From the NCBI GenBank assembly GCA_001600875.1, contig BCLD01000013.1, forward strand, positions 47,944 through 111,943: a stretch of 64,000 nucleotides of DNA. Reading direction: 5' to 3'. The notes beneath the pieces were generated by a model. It ran no database searches, was not told the DNA's origin, and worked only from the letters and a program-made list of their open reading frames with translations. This DNA is from Solicoccozyma terricola (taxonomy: Eukaryota; Basidiomycota; Tremellomycetes; Filobasidiales; Piskurozymaceae). This document shows, one piece after another, positions 22,628-34,724 of the stretch (position 1 is its first letter; each line of letters opens with the position of its first letter). The position numbers were made by a program, and so were the translations under genes.

Positions 22628-25600
22628 CTACGGGATATCCAACAATGGCTTGAGAGATTTGATAAGTGCCCAGTCCGCTAGGTCGACGTCCTTTCTGAAA
22701 GTTGTTTCTGAGAGGGCGATTGAGGGTTCTCGTCAACAACGACGGTGAGCAAGGGAAAGAAAGCATGCCACAACTTACTGAGAATGTCGATACTTTCTCG
22801 AGAGATTTGCGAGATAAGCTCGTCCGAGTCGTCGAAACTGTTTGCGAATAGCCAAGCAGTCAGGGATGTATACAACGATACAGGATTAGAACGATCCACT
22901 TACTGTCGACCATACATCTTGGATGCCTGGTATGACGCATGCTCGATCTTGATCGCTGCACCACCACCGATATCGGCTTTCCTGACAGGACCCTGTTGTA
23001 GTAGCACCAATGATAAGTTTCCGTCTAGTCATGTTATATACGTCTCACTCACATCTTTGGCTTTGCGATTGATCTCGATCGATGTGCTGAAGGTTCACAT
23101 TCAGCGAAATGCCCTCAGGGTTTGCAAACAGATACTCACATCTTGCCCAGCGGAATGATTTCCTTTTGTTTGGTGGCCTTGTCGATTCTGACGACACATA
23201 GCGGAGTGCCGACCCTGATGCTTCCCTCGATGATATCCACGCCGACGACGATCGGATCTCGCTTGGCGAACGCAGCGAGAATCTTCAATCGGCAAGGCCA
23301 GTACGCCTTTGGTGCCGCTGCCTTTTGTTTTTCTTCCAAGAACGTTTTCATGTACGCGGTGAAAGCATCAAACAAATGATAGATGATTTGGGCTGAAGAG
23401 GCCGCGACAATGTAAGCGGCGGTCTCAAGCTCTGAACCACAAGCACGACGTACCCTCGAACACCTTCAAGCCAGCATCCTCGGCACTCTTTCTGACTTCC
23501 TTGTCGATCACCACATCAAAGCAGAGCATGACACCATACATTGGATCTTTGTCCATCTGCACGGCGGCACTCTTGACAGTGCGCTCAGAAACCGGGCCAA
23601 TTTCCGCAAAACGGACTGGAATGTTGCTAGATTTCAAGAACTCCAGTAGTGCTTCGAGAGATCCCAAGGTACTGGCTTGAACCCAGACACCGCTATCCGT
23701 GTAGAACTTGCGGATGTCAGTGAAATCCTGCATGACGTCTGCTTTCAAATCGTCCTCGTTGTCATCAGGACCGCAAACCAGCAATCGTGATCCGGCGATG
23801 GCATCTGCAAGTCCCGGCGCGGAGATCTTGATACCGAGGGATGCCTTGACCTCCTTGTGATGGACATATGCAGACTACAGTGCGGGAGGGTGAGTAGGAA
23901 TGCAACAATCGAGCCGCAGCCGCCACACCCACCTTGACACGCAACTCTCGCATTGGCTGCGGAGTTAATAGTGCTCGTACCTGAGTCACAATTGGTCCTT
24001 TTGAGCCACATAACACGATCTTGTCACCCTCTCTCATGACTCCGTTGGAGAGAACGACGTCAATCGTTGGACCAAGTCCTTCGATGACTTTGACCTCTAG
24101 AACAGTGCACTCGAGCTCAGCCAGATACATCAGTGAATCTGTCATCCTCTGCTGGGTCAGCTCGACCAACAGCTTGATCATGTCTGGAATACCCTCTCCA
24201 GTGATTGCTGAAGTTGGCACCAATGACACGACTCGACCGAAATCCTTGTTCTCGTCGAAGATAATAGAATTCAGCGAGTTCTCCATGAATGCCGTCTTCG
24301 TCTTGAGGAGAGCATCCTCGAAATGAGCTTTCGCTTTCTTGCTCTGCTGGTTGTATGTCTCACGGAAGCCTGCGTTTGGAATTGGCTTCCAGTCGAGTAA
24401 ACGATCGATCTGAGAAAGATGTGTGAATCAACGTCAGCGGAAACAAGACTCGGGAGCTTAACAAGATTACAAGATTATCGCACCTTGTTCAAGGCAACAA
24501 TGAACGGCGTCCGGCGGTCCTTGAGCAAACGAAGGGACTCCAGGGTTTGTTGTTCCAATCCGTGCTATAGCAGGCAGGTCCGTCAATCTTCCCTCCGTAT
24601 CCAAGGCGGCTCGACAGCGTCGCTCACCATGATGTCTACAACAAGGATAGCAATGTTACACAGCGAGCTACCACGAGTACGCAAGTTGGTGAAGGACTCG
24701 TGACCAGGGGTGTCAATAATCAAAAGACCCGGGATTTTGAAATCGAGAGTGTTATCCTAGAACCAGTATATCCCGTTGTTAGAGGATATGGGCAGGTGAA
24801 AGAAGATTGGGTGAATTGCACTCACCCTGTTGACCACCTGCGTCTTCTCCTTGATCGCATCCAGAGGGAAGAAGGTGGCTCCAATCTGCTGGGTGATACC
24901 TCCCGCCTCACCCTCTTGTACGTTGGTTTGACGCATCTGGAGAATGCATATAGAGTCAGCAAGATCAGACCTTGCTCCAATTTTTGCGAGCTCACTTTGT
25001 CCAGCAATTTCGTTTTTCCGGTATCAACATGACCCAAGATGCAGCAGATGGGACTTCGCAAATCATCTTTGCTGCGTGCTGCCATCGCGTCTTCATGACG
25101 TTGCTGCCGTCGTACAGCAGCCTCTTTCTGCTTGCGCTCCGCTTCTGCGACAACCTTTTTTTGGGCTGGGGTAAGTTCGTCCTCGGATGAATCAGTCTCA
25201 GAGTCATCACTGTCGTCAGAGTCAGATCCAGACGACGACTCCTCGGAAGAATCTTCGTCGCTCTCGTCCTCGCTGTCCTCGGAGGATTCTTCCTCAACTG
25301 GCTTGGCAGCTGCTGCTTTGCCCTTGGCTGGCACTTTTGCGACTGGCTGGACCTTGGTAGTAGCGGGCGCGGATGGCTTGATTGTGCCATTGGTCTCTGG
25401 CTTCTTCGCAGGAGCAGCAGTCGAAGTCGAAGGCTTCGTGCCTTCGCTGGCTGTGGCATGGCGTAAAATGTTAATAATGAATCGAGACAAACAGACGATG
25501 AGGGGACTTACCAGGTGCCTTGTCCACAGTTGCCTTGGGAGCCGAAACAGTAATAGGCTTCTGCGGCTCCTCATCCTCGCTCTTATCCCAGTCGTCTCCC

Positions 25601-27760
25601 GAATCTATGGCAACGTCTTCTACACCCTTGACGAGGTCATCAACTTTATCCTCATCCTCCTTGTCCCAGTCATCCTCCTCCTGTGCGGTGATGACGGGGA
25701 CAGGCGAAGCAGGTTTCGCTTCCTCAATTGGCGTTTCCGGCGCAACTTCAGCCTTGGGAGGCTCGGTCGCCGTCGGAGCCTTCTTCACCGGCTTCTTCTT
25801 GTTACCATAGACGACCTTTTTTGGCTTATCGGAATCACCGGCGAGACCTAGACCTTCCACCTTGGCACCCGAAGCGAGGAATGCTTTCCTTCGCTGCTCG
25901 ATAGCGGCTGCCTCCGCTTTCTGCTTGGGAGTAAGAAGTTTGCCTTCTTTCCGAAGCTGATCACGCTTTGCCTGAATTGAGAACGTTGCGAGTTAGAGCC
26001 ACAAAGTAGCGTCGTCAACCGCACAGGTATGAGAACATACCTTCTCCTTCTCCTTCTTCAACTGCTTGGCCTCCTCCCTCAACCTCTCTTCCTCTTCAAT
26101 CCTCATCTCTTCTTCCTCTATCCGCAGCCTCTCTTCCTCGGCTTTGCGGAAAGCCTCAGCTTCAGCAGCCTTCTGAGCTTCCATTGCCTTTTGAAGCGCC
26201 AAAACGGCAGCGGATACCTGGATGAGCAAGAGTAAGCATCAGTCTCCTGTCATTCTCATATCCATCACACAGATATCCACCTTCTTCGGCTTTCCCTTCG
26301 GCTCCTCCTTCACCTCCGCTGCAGCCTTCTTCTTCTTCTTCTTCTTTTTCTTATCACCGGCGGCACCAGCAACATCATCCCCTTCCTCGTCATCATCCTC
26401 CTCTTGAGGAGGGGCGGCTGGCTCGGAGACGACTGGCTCAGCGGGTTCAGAGGTGGTGGGAGCGGAAGTTTCTCCTTTCTTGGCGGCCGCTTGCGCCTTC
26501 TTCTTGGCCTGTAGGGGTGGTAGTTGATATGAGCAGAGGTTTGGGATAATCAGATGGCGAGTCGGCACCGACTAACCTTTTCTCGCTCTTTCTTGAGCTT
26601 CTCCTTTTCTTTCTTTGACAGAATCTATCGTCATACATAGCCATCAGATCCGATTGCACGGGCCGAAACTGATTGAAGATGGAAACCGACTCACCTTGAC
26701 GCCATCTCCCTCTTCCTCTTCCTTCTCCCCGTCTAACGTCTCGTCGACCTTCTCTTCCTTCACCACTTCCTGCTTCGCCTTCTTCTCCTTGTTCCCCTTC
26801 TTTTTCACCTCCTCTTCTGGCCATTCATCATCCAAATCTGCGACGGGTGCCGCTGTTGCGATCACCGCCTCAGCGTCCACCTCGACTGGCTTCTCCTCAT
26901 CCACATCCATCTTCTCATCTTCATCATCGTCTACCGCCTTCTTCTTCTTTTTATCCTTCTTACTCTTCTTCTTCACATCCGGGAATTCATCATCCATGTC
27001 AACTTCCAATGGTTTCTTCTCTTCAGTTATTCCCATATCGACATCCAGATCCTCATCATCCATTTTCTTGGATTTCTTTGCCTTCTTGCCCTTCTTTGGC
27101 TTGACGTCATCTTCTGGCCATTCATCGTCTATGGATGCTTGTTGAGCAACCGCGGGAGTTGGGGGAGTGGGTTCGTCATCGTCGGAAGCTGGTGGAGAAG
27201 GAGCGTTCTTCTTCTTCTTTTTGGATTTGGACGATGGTTGTGGGACCTGTAGTGGAGGGTACAATGAAATTTCCATCAGTGGGCTTTGCGCTAGGGTATG
27301 TTGAGACGATGAGGGGGGCAAGGAGCAATAATTCACCTCTTCATCATCTCCTCCACCTCCTTCCTCCTCCAGCATAGCGAATGCACTCTTCGCGTTCTTC
27401 TTTTTGGAGGATTTGACTGACACATCCTCGTCATCATCTCCGTTTGCGAGGCCGAGAGCGGGAGAAGCTGCTTCTTTCGCTTGCCTGACCGGGGGGGGGG
27501 GGGGGGGGGCTGAATATCTAGCGATGATGAGGAGTGGACAANNNNNNCCAGGTATCTTGCCACCGTCGAGAACGCCAAGTGCGCAGAATACGTCGTCTAG
27601 GCATGCGTGAGGAGGGGGGGGGGGGGGGGGGGGGGGGGGGTGAACCAATTGTAGATTGAGCTCGCGTCGTATCATGAAAAAGAGGGGTGGGACAGGGTAC
27701 CTACCAGTACTCATCATCATCTCCCTTCTTTCCCTTCTTTGCTCCTTTCTTTGGTGGCAT
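22628..27760 (-). CDS. FUN12: Translation initiation factor eIF5B (GTPase)
   Basis: A long multi-exon gene. The start at 27760 reads [19 protein letters not shown], a typical eIF5B N-terminus. Large Lys/Asp/Glu-rich exons follow, with DDEWPEED-type repeats near 26800-27130. The G1 motif GHVDTGKT lies near 25010-25040, the switch II / G3 exon near 24560-24720, then NKIDRLLDW and the beta-barrel domain. The C-terminal helix block [16 protein letters not shown] is joined over an intron to [19 protein letters not shown]; the stop is at 22628-22630. The protein promotes 60S joining and Met-tRNAi positioning. Six N bases (27542-27547) and two G homopolymers (27491-27509, 27614-27640) disrupt the second and third exons, so their junctions could not be resolved: the obvious acceptor would create a stop. 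Confidence 0.93.
27542..27547. other. Assembly gap (NNNNNN) in the eIF5B gene
   Basis: Six unknown bases in the N-terminal exons of eIF5B, close to two long G homopolymers. The true gap may be longer than shown. Confidence 0.95.
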
Positions 27761-28838
27761 TGCGAAAGGTTGTCCTGCTTGTGATTCTCGGATAAACGCT
27801 CGTCGGTAAGAGATGGCTGTTGTTGAGATTTCGTTCGCTCCGATTCAAATGCAAGAGGGAACCTTCAGTCAGAGACCTTGCTTCTAGGCTTCGTAGACAG
27901 GTGAATATGCGGTCGTCTAAACGGCGGTGGATGGTGGTGCCAAGGACGACGAATGACGGTGTGGGGACTGACGGTAGAAAGCTGAAATGTTAAGAGCACC
28001 ACTCTTTGTCCCGACGAGAAAGAAAGTCGCCACTAACTGACAAAGTCACGTGTGCAACTTGGAACGAACGATCTCCGCCACCGACCATCAGCTTTACAAC
28101 AGCTCATGGGTACATCACCATAGCATTGACCTCCATTGATGACCCTTACTCCCTCTTTCCCTGCTCATTCTAGTCAGTTTGAACTGCTCAAAAGAGAAAT
28201 TGGTCTTTTAATCACTTCAGGCGCGGGTGTTCAAGTCTTATGTCCTGGATCCACCAATACCTGATTGCCTGTAGTATTCCTGGAAGGCTTGTTCTCACTT
28301 GATCACAAAAATGTAGAGCTTTTCCTCTGTTCACATTCTCACAGACGTATTCATTGCGTTTTCTGCATCATCACCAACTTGACTCGGTTTCAGACTATCA
28401 AGGACGAGATCCTCGCTCTCTCCAAAGACATGACACTAGGGAGGCGGAGATATAGTTCATAACCCTGCTGGTCTCTTCAGGCGTTGTACATCAGACTGGA
28501 ACCACCGCCTGCCTGCCTACACCGTAATAACTGGCCAAGTCCCGCTGCTATACTCATTTGGCCTTCCCATATCGTGGGTGCTATTTTTGGTCACCACTCA
28601 GTTCATTCCCTTTGCTAATTTTCAAGTATGCCGACTAGCATCAGTCGATACTGGCAATGTGCATTCGGGTTGCAAGACAAAACTCTTTCGGGATCTCAGG
28701 ATCTTTCGCAAGATATGATCCAGGAAATGGAGGGAATCCCTGTCGGACATTTGTTGAGGTCACGTGGCGGACTCGGGGTTATTGAGGATGGTGCCTGACA
28801 GACACCATAGGATCTTCGTTCACCTTGAAACAACGACG
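27761..28838. other. Divergent promoter region, eIF5B / TRPY channel
   Basis: About 1.1 kb between divergent genes. Short open frames exist (for example 28265-28462), but none has recognisable content or plausible splice partners. No RNA gene is recognised. Confidence 0.4.
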
Positions 28839-31800
28839 ATGGTCCAAGATTCGACTCGTCAACCTCTCCTCCCTCATTCTGCCGAAGAGCAGAATGTCAA
28901 CGTATACGAGCTTATTCATGAAATCAATCGAGCCGTTCGAGTGAGTGCAAACGTGGCAGGGAAGCGGGCTCATGTACCTACTGATCGTCGCACGTCTGTT
29001 TTCTAGCTCGACGTCGGTGAGTGAAGCTGTCTCACCGGTGATACTGCTACGATACTGAGACTGCTCACAAATCAACAGACACTGCTCTAACATGGGAGTA
29101 AGTCGAATGTCACCCAACCTCTCAACTCTCACATATCTCGATCGCTCAACCCCATTCCATCTACTCCCGCTCATGACAGCCAATTGAACACACCCGAGAT
29201 CAACTACTCCATCATCCGGCCCCATCTCCAAAAGTGGTCCAAGTCTTGGAATGATGCAATTATATATGCATTGATGGTCAACCGGTGTGTCCGTGCATGG
29301 TCAAACGCTTGGGACCCCACATTACTGAATTAAATGCTATTCGGCCGTGTGTTGGACAGGGTCCAATTTCTTAGACTAGCGGAACATGACTTGGCTTATG
29401 CAGGACTGCAAACGGCCAGAGCAGGGATGTGTGAATTGCTGGCTAGTGAGTGCTTTTGTTGAAGAGATACTAGGCTGATCAACACTAACAACCTCTAACG
29501 ACTCTGCCGATAAAAAGTCAAGATGTTGAGAGTATGCGCGGAATCAGAGTTGCAGCTCGTCAATGTTCTGACAAAGGGATTCGGTCCATTCCAGGTGAGG
29601 ATGGGCGGTCGCAAGAGAGTTAATCATGAACTGACGGGCGTTTGCTTCCGGCTACAGGGCGCTCCAGATGATGTATGGAGAGGCATAAAAGGTGATCGGG
29701 AAGAATTGGAGGATGAAATCGGGAATGCGTTAGAGGTGGGTCACCGATTCCTAGTAGAAAAGATGGTCTCTTCGATCGCTTAACCATATGGAAACCCTCC
29801 AGATGTCCATCGTCTCATACGCCAAACACTTCCTCGCGACACCTCTCGCTCAAAAAGTAATCAACCTGATTCGCTCCGGGCGAGTTGTATACACGACCGC
29901 TTCCAACAACTCTCTCATTTCCGACAATTATACCTCTGCACGCCGAGCACAGGCCGGGACATCTGGATTCATCGAGAGAGCAATGGAAGATATGACCACT
30001 GATGTACCTCCTGGAATCCGAGTAGAAGGTCAACCGGCCGGTGTATTCCTTTATGATCCGAGGTTGAATGGATGGCTGGACTATACTCGATTGAGGATTC
30101 CGAAATGGAGAACGTGGATTGAATTTCTGAATTTTGCGATTCTCATCGTCCTCTTCACTTGGACTCTAGCGGATATGGATATTGATCACCCAAAGGTACC
30201 CGAGATTATGTTCATCATCTTCACTCTAGGATTTTCGCTGGAAGAATTTGCCGCGTCAAAAGAACATGGATGGACCATCTACCTCGCCAGTGCATGGAAC
30301 GCCTTTGACCTCTCCTTCATCTTTCTGTTCTTTGTTTATCTTGGCATGAGGATATACGCAGCTATTGCGCATGATCCTCAGACTGCTCAGCTGAGCTTCG
30401 ATGTGCTTAGCATGGGAGCTTGTATACTCTTCCCTAGGATTGCATTCTTCTTCATCCGAGATAACGTGATTATTATCTCAGTGAGTTCGGGGTTGTCCTC
30501 TGTTATGCAATCGGAGATGCGATGCTGATATTTCAACCGATCGCCCCCAGCTCAAAGCCATGATTGGAGATTTTGTTGGGTTCATGAGCCTAGCCGTCGT
30601 TTGTTTCTCCGGCCTGTTGTTCACCTTGTGGACGCTTGGCCGAGATACATGGACCGTTAGGCAGATCGCGTGGTTGATGCTGTGAGTTGGTCACGACTTG
30701 CTGTTGTAAGGGATATGATCGTTGACGCTCCGTCATCTCACAGTCAGATATGGTGTAAGCCGTGAAGTGATGCAGATAGTACAAAAGTAGATACTGATGC
30801 CGTCGTCGCCGGACCTCAGTCGGCAGCAGTTATCTTGGGTTTTCTGCGAGCGCGAGCTTTCATCCGATCTTTGGTCCAATCTTGCTGGTGATCTATGCGT
30901 GAGTTGTCGGTGTCACCATTCGACGCAACAAGTAACTAATAGCCACTCTCATTCCTCCACAGCGCGTGAGTCTGCGAACTTCCGAGCGTCAGCCACTTCT
31001 CGTAGTGGCCCAACACGATGTCTCTTCCATACAGGCTGAGCAACACTCTCCTAGTCACCATCTTGATCTCTATCCTTAGCAACCGGTTCGCAATGATCAA
31101 TTCGGTAAGTTCTTCACCGATGACCCAGCTCAACGATGCTGATACATTCATCTGTGTCGTAGAACGCCAAAGAAGAACATCTCTTCCAGAAAACCATCAA
31201 TACCATCGAAGGTGTCAAATCTGATGCGATCTTCTCTTATCTACCACCGTAAGTAGGAGTTGTCGTTGTTAGCTTGAGGGCAACCATTAACAAGAATTCC
31301 TATTGCACAGTCTCAACATCCTCGCATTCATCATACTCTGGCCTCTGAGCTTTGTATTAAGCCCTCCTAAGTTACATAAAGTGAATGTGGTTTGCATCCG
31401 CTTGACGGTAAGTTGTATGTTAATTTATCTCTTTCTACGGCATTCTGATACGACGTTCGGTTCCGACCCCAGTCTTTTCCTATCCTGATCATGATCTCCG
31501 CATATGAGCGTTGGCGATGGCAAAGTCGACTCAAACCAACCATTGTTTCGGGATCGGGTATCGCACCATCTCCAGAGGAATCGTTTTTGGTGGAGCGGGC
31601 GAGTCTATTACGGTGCGTCTTTCGAGATTCCATGCCCGGTATACTGCCGGGTCTGATGATTCCCTATGCAACCTCAGATCATTCCTAGGAGCTGAAAGCG
31701 CCAGCGCCATCTCAGCGGTCTTTGATCACGCCAGTGAAGAATCTGATATTTTGATTCGCAAGGATCCGAACGGTGTCGAATCAAGCTCGAAGGTTGACGA

Positions 31801-32086
31801 CGCCAAGCTAAAGCTACCCGTAACAACGAATGGATCGACCAGTCGTGATATCTCTCAACAAAAGACACGAGTGCCTGAGACGCCAATGAAAGCCAGAAGG
31901 ACGGCTAGCACCAAGGGATCGGCTCGATCGCCACTAACGCAACTGTGGGGTCGTGAGAAAGGCAACGAGTCCACTGAGCTAATCACGAGTCGAGAGGAGG
32001 TAGACGATCTGAGGAGTCAATTGAGGGAGATGAGAGAGAGTCAGGCTAGGATGGAGGCATTGTTGAGAGGGATGAGCAAAGCATAG
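28839..32086 (+). CDS. YVC1: TRPY/Yvc1-type vacuolar cation channel
   Basis: Seventeen exons splice to 726 aa; the large one is 29803-30480 and the last is 31678-32086. The N-terminal cytosolic region is followed by hydrophobic segments: WIEFLNFAILIVLFTWTLA, then EIMFIIFTLGFSLEEFAA, AFDLSFIFLFFVYLGMRI, VLSMGACILFPRIAFFFI and GFMSLAVVCFSGLLFTLWTL. The pore region reads QIWFGSSYLGFSASASFHP with FGPILLVIY, and the final helix TLLVTILISILSNRF. This is the TRPY architecture of yeast Yvc1, a Ca2+-releasing vacuolar channel. The acidic, coiled-coil C-terminus (REEVDDLRSQLREM) is a likely regulatory tail. Small exons are 29007-29016 (10 nt), 29079-29097 (19 nt), 30744-30754 (11 nt) and apparently 30963-30965 (3 nt). 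Upstream in-frame ATGs at 28764 and 28788 are alternative starts. Confidence 0.88.
30963..30965 (+). other. YVC1: Apparent 3-nt micro-exon (CGC) of the TRPY channel
   Basis: CGC sits between a complete intron of 64 nt (donor GTGAGT, CTAAT branch-like motif, acceptor CCTCCACAG) and one of 69 nt (GTGAGT ... CCATACAG). Including or skipping it keeps the frame: VIYAALSN or VIYALSN. Confidence 0.5.
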
Positions 32087-32337
32087 GTGGGATTGAAGGT
32101 GATGTGGTTGTACTTCTTGGAAGCGGAGCAACAGTCTTGAGGTATGGTAACACCGATAATATCGACATGTACTAGGATATCAGCATGGTGACGGGACTCT
32201 GCTATAAGTCATCCAGTGGATGTTCATGTTCATGTTCCCGCCTCTGTCGCCTGTGACATGTTCTGTTTACATAAGCAAAGTGGTTAGCAACTCGAACCCA
32301 ACTTTGAAATTCCCATCACTCAACATCATTCAACATC

Positions 32338-34267
32338 ATGGACCTCAGTGAGATGCAAATAGGTTTGATCGGGATGGGAGAGGTGAGCGTTTCGAAGGTA
32401 TTATGGGGTATCAACACACTGACAACTTCGTCCCGGTTCCACAGATGGGAAGGATGTATGCGAAGAGGTTGGCAGCTGGTGGGATGAAGCGGTGCGTCCC
32501 CATCCCACGCCTGGCGAATGGGAGCATACTCCAATGCCGAACCATTTCACTTTGATATTACAGGATATGCGTTTGTGATCGACCAGAACAGTACGAGAAA
32601 CTCCGAGATGAGATGCGGGGTAAGCGATGGCCAACAACGAAAAAAGCAAGTGCCTTGACTTGACCCCCCCCCCCCCCTCTTTCTCTGGAACAGATCTGCC
32701 AACAATCACTGTCCTTCGAGACGGTCATCAAGTATCACGAATCTCCGATTTTATCATCTATAGCGTTGAAGCTGAATACATAGATCACGTCGTTTCGATG
32801 TATGGACCATGTGAGATTATTATTTTTCACTTCTGTGCGAGTTTTCAGCTTCGACTGACTGGCTCTATTGTAACGCTTTCAAACAGCAACAAGAATGGGA
32901 GCTATAGTCGCCGGTCAAACTTCAGTGAAGGCTCCAGAAAAAGCTGCATTCGAAAAATACCTACCAGACGACGTATCGATCGTCTCGGTACACAGTTTAC
33001 ATGGACCTACAGTGACGACTGAGGGACAGCCATTAGTGGGTATTCCCGAGGATTGAATCCGCCAAAATGCTGTTCACTAATACGTGATCTCTTGAAAGGT
33101 CATAATACAACATCGAGCAGACGATTCAAAAGTCAAGATGGTCGAAGAGGTCTTTCGGTCATTCAAGTCGAATTACGTTTATTTGACGTACGAGGAGCAT
33201 GATTTGGTAACTGCGAATACCCAAGCTGTTACACACGCTGCGTTCCTGAGGTATGTACTCGAATCATGTTCTTGGCGTATCTTGACGTTCGAATCAATGA
33301 CACACCAAAGTCATTACACGTCACAGTATGGGAACCGCATGGAACTGTTCAGCGGCATACCCGTGGGAAACAGAACGTTACGTCGGAGGAATCGAAACCG
33401 TCAAAGTCAACATCGCACTCCGAATCTACTCGAATAAATGGCACGTCTATGCAGGATTAGCGATCTTGAACCCAGCCGCCAAACGTCAAATCAAGATGTA
33501 TGCCGATAGCGCGAGTCTGATTTTCAAACTCATGATCGAGGAGAAAAAGGACGAGTTGAGAAAGAGGATGTATGTCGCTAGGGAAGGTGTATTTGGGTGG
33601 AAGGAGGCGAATGATGGGAACGGGGAGGAGGGAGGATCCAAACAGCGAGCACCGATCTTACTTTCAGATAGTATATTGGATCAATTCTCGTTGGGACCGA
33701 GACCTGCATCGGGAGAGACTCAACGTCCAAACTCGCATTTATCGTTGTTGGCAATGGTCGACTGTTGGCATCGCTTGGGGATCAGACCGTATGAGCATCT
33801 AGATGTGGCGGGCACTCCTGTGTTCATGTTGTGGATTGGTGAGTGGGAAAGTGTCGGGTCATTAGCAACGGTTGGTGTTTGCTGATGACGTCTCATACAA
33901 AACATCCTTCCAGGCGTTGCAGAATACCTTTTCCGATCACCCGCTCGTCTTGACGCTGCGATTGACGCGGCTATTCACGACAAGACCCATCGATCAGATG
34001 ATACTGAGTTTGTCGTCGCAGCCCGAGGATGGAGTCAATGTGTATCATTTGGAAACTTTGACTTGTACAAGTTGCGATTCGAGGAGACTGCGAGTGAGTT
34101 GGTGGCGGGTTTCCGCGGTCATGTTCGTTCTTGCGATTCATTAATGGTCTTTCGTCTTTTGCTTAGAATTCTTCGAGCCACGATTCGAAGAGGCGACCAA
34201 GGTGGGAGGACAAATGATCAAGGCGATACTAGATGCGTCTAGCAAGGCCAAGGCAGGGGGCAGATGA
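32338..34267 (+). CDS. TYR1: Prephenate dehydrogenase
   Basis: Nine exons (32338-32382, 32445-32491, 32564-32619, 32694-32810, 32887-33035, 33099-33250, 33327-33838, 33914-34093, 34167-34267) give 452 aa. The N-terminal nucleotide-binding motif is GLIGMGEMGRMYAKRL (GxGxxG). It is followed by VIYSVEAEYIDHVV, the substrate-region block STRMGAIVAGQTSVKAPE and VSVHSLHGPTV, and DLVTANTQAVTHAAFLSMG. The enzyme converts prephenate to 4-hydroxyphenylpyruvate with NADP in tyrosine synthesis. The length matches fungal Tyr1 proteins (about 440-450 aa). No ACT domain is obvious. Intron 3 contains a 15-nt C run before its acceptor. Confidence 0.92.
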
Positions 34268-34724
34268 GGTGGAAGAATCATGTGCTAAAATTGTAGTCGA
34301 GATAATAATTAAAAAAAAAAAATGCCACCCACCCCCACCCCGAGGCGGGTAGTGCAAGAATCATAGAGGTTGCTTAGCTGCCAGTCTAGCGAATAGCAGC
34401 CAAACGCTTTCAAGGCTGAGCCTGTTAGTTGAGACAGGCGGTAGAGACTAAGCTAAGACAGACTTAGTTTTCCTGGGATTTGAATGCATGCTTTTAACAG
34501 AGGAGTGCGTAGGCGTGCATTTGGATATTTGGACAAGGAGGAAAGAAGTTTGAGAGGTGATATGGATGGACATGTTCAATCAAGGGGCAACTATTCTAGT
34601 CCATGCGATCCTTTCATGCACACAGTCCACCTGTCCGACTTATAGAAGTTCAGTCTCCCAACACCGATGATCTCTCTGTCCCACATATATCCTGTTCCAT
34701 TGCGCTCTGCTGTTGCGTTTGGTC
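34268..34724. other. Convergent 3' flanks, TYR1 / 274-aa gene
   Basis: About 450 bp between converging stop codons. Contains an A run at 34310-34320. No gene or tRNA is recognised. Confidence 0.45.

Noticed and set aside
26847..27104. Ser-rich plus-strand frames inside eIF5B
   Set aside because: They mirror the Lys/Asp/Glu-rich coding sequence of eIF5B on the opposite strand.
27761..28838. Small genes in the eIF5B/TRPY spacer
   Set aside because: Only short frames without motifs or splice partners; composition looks intergenic.
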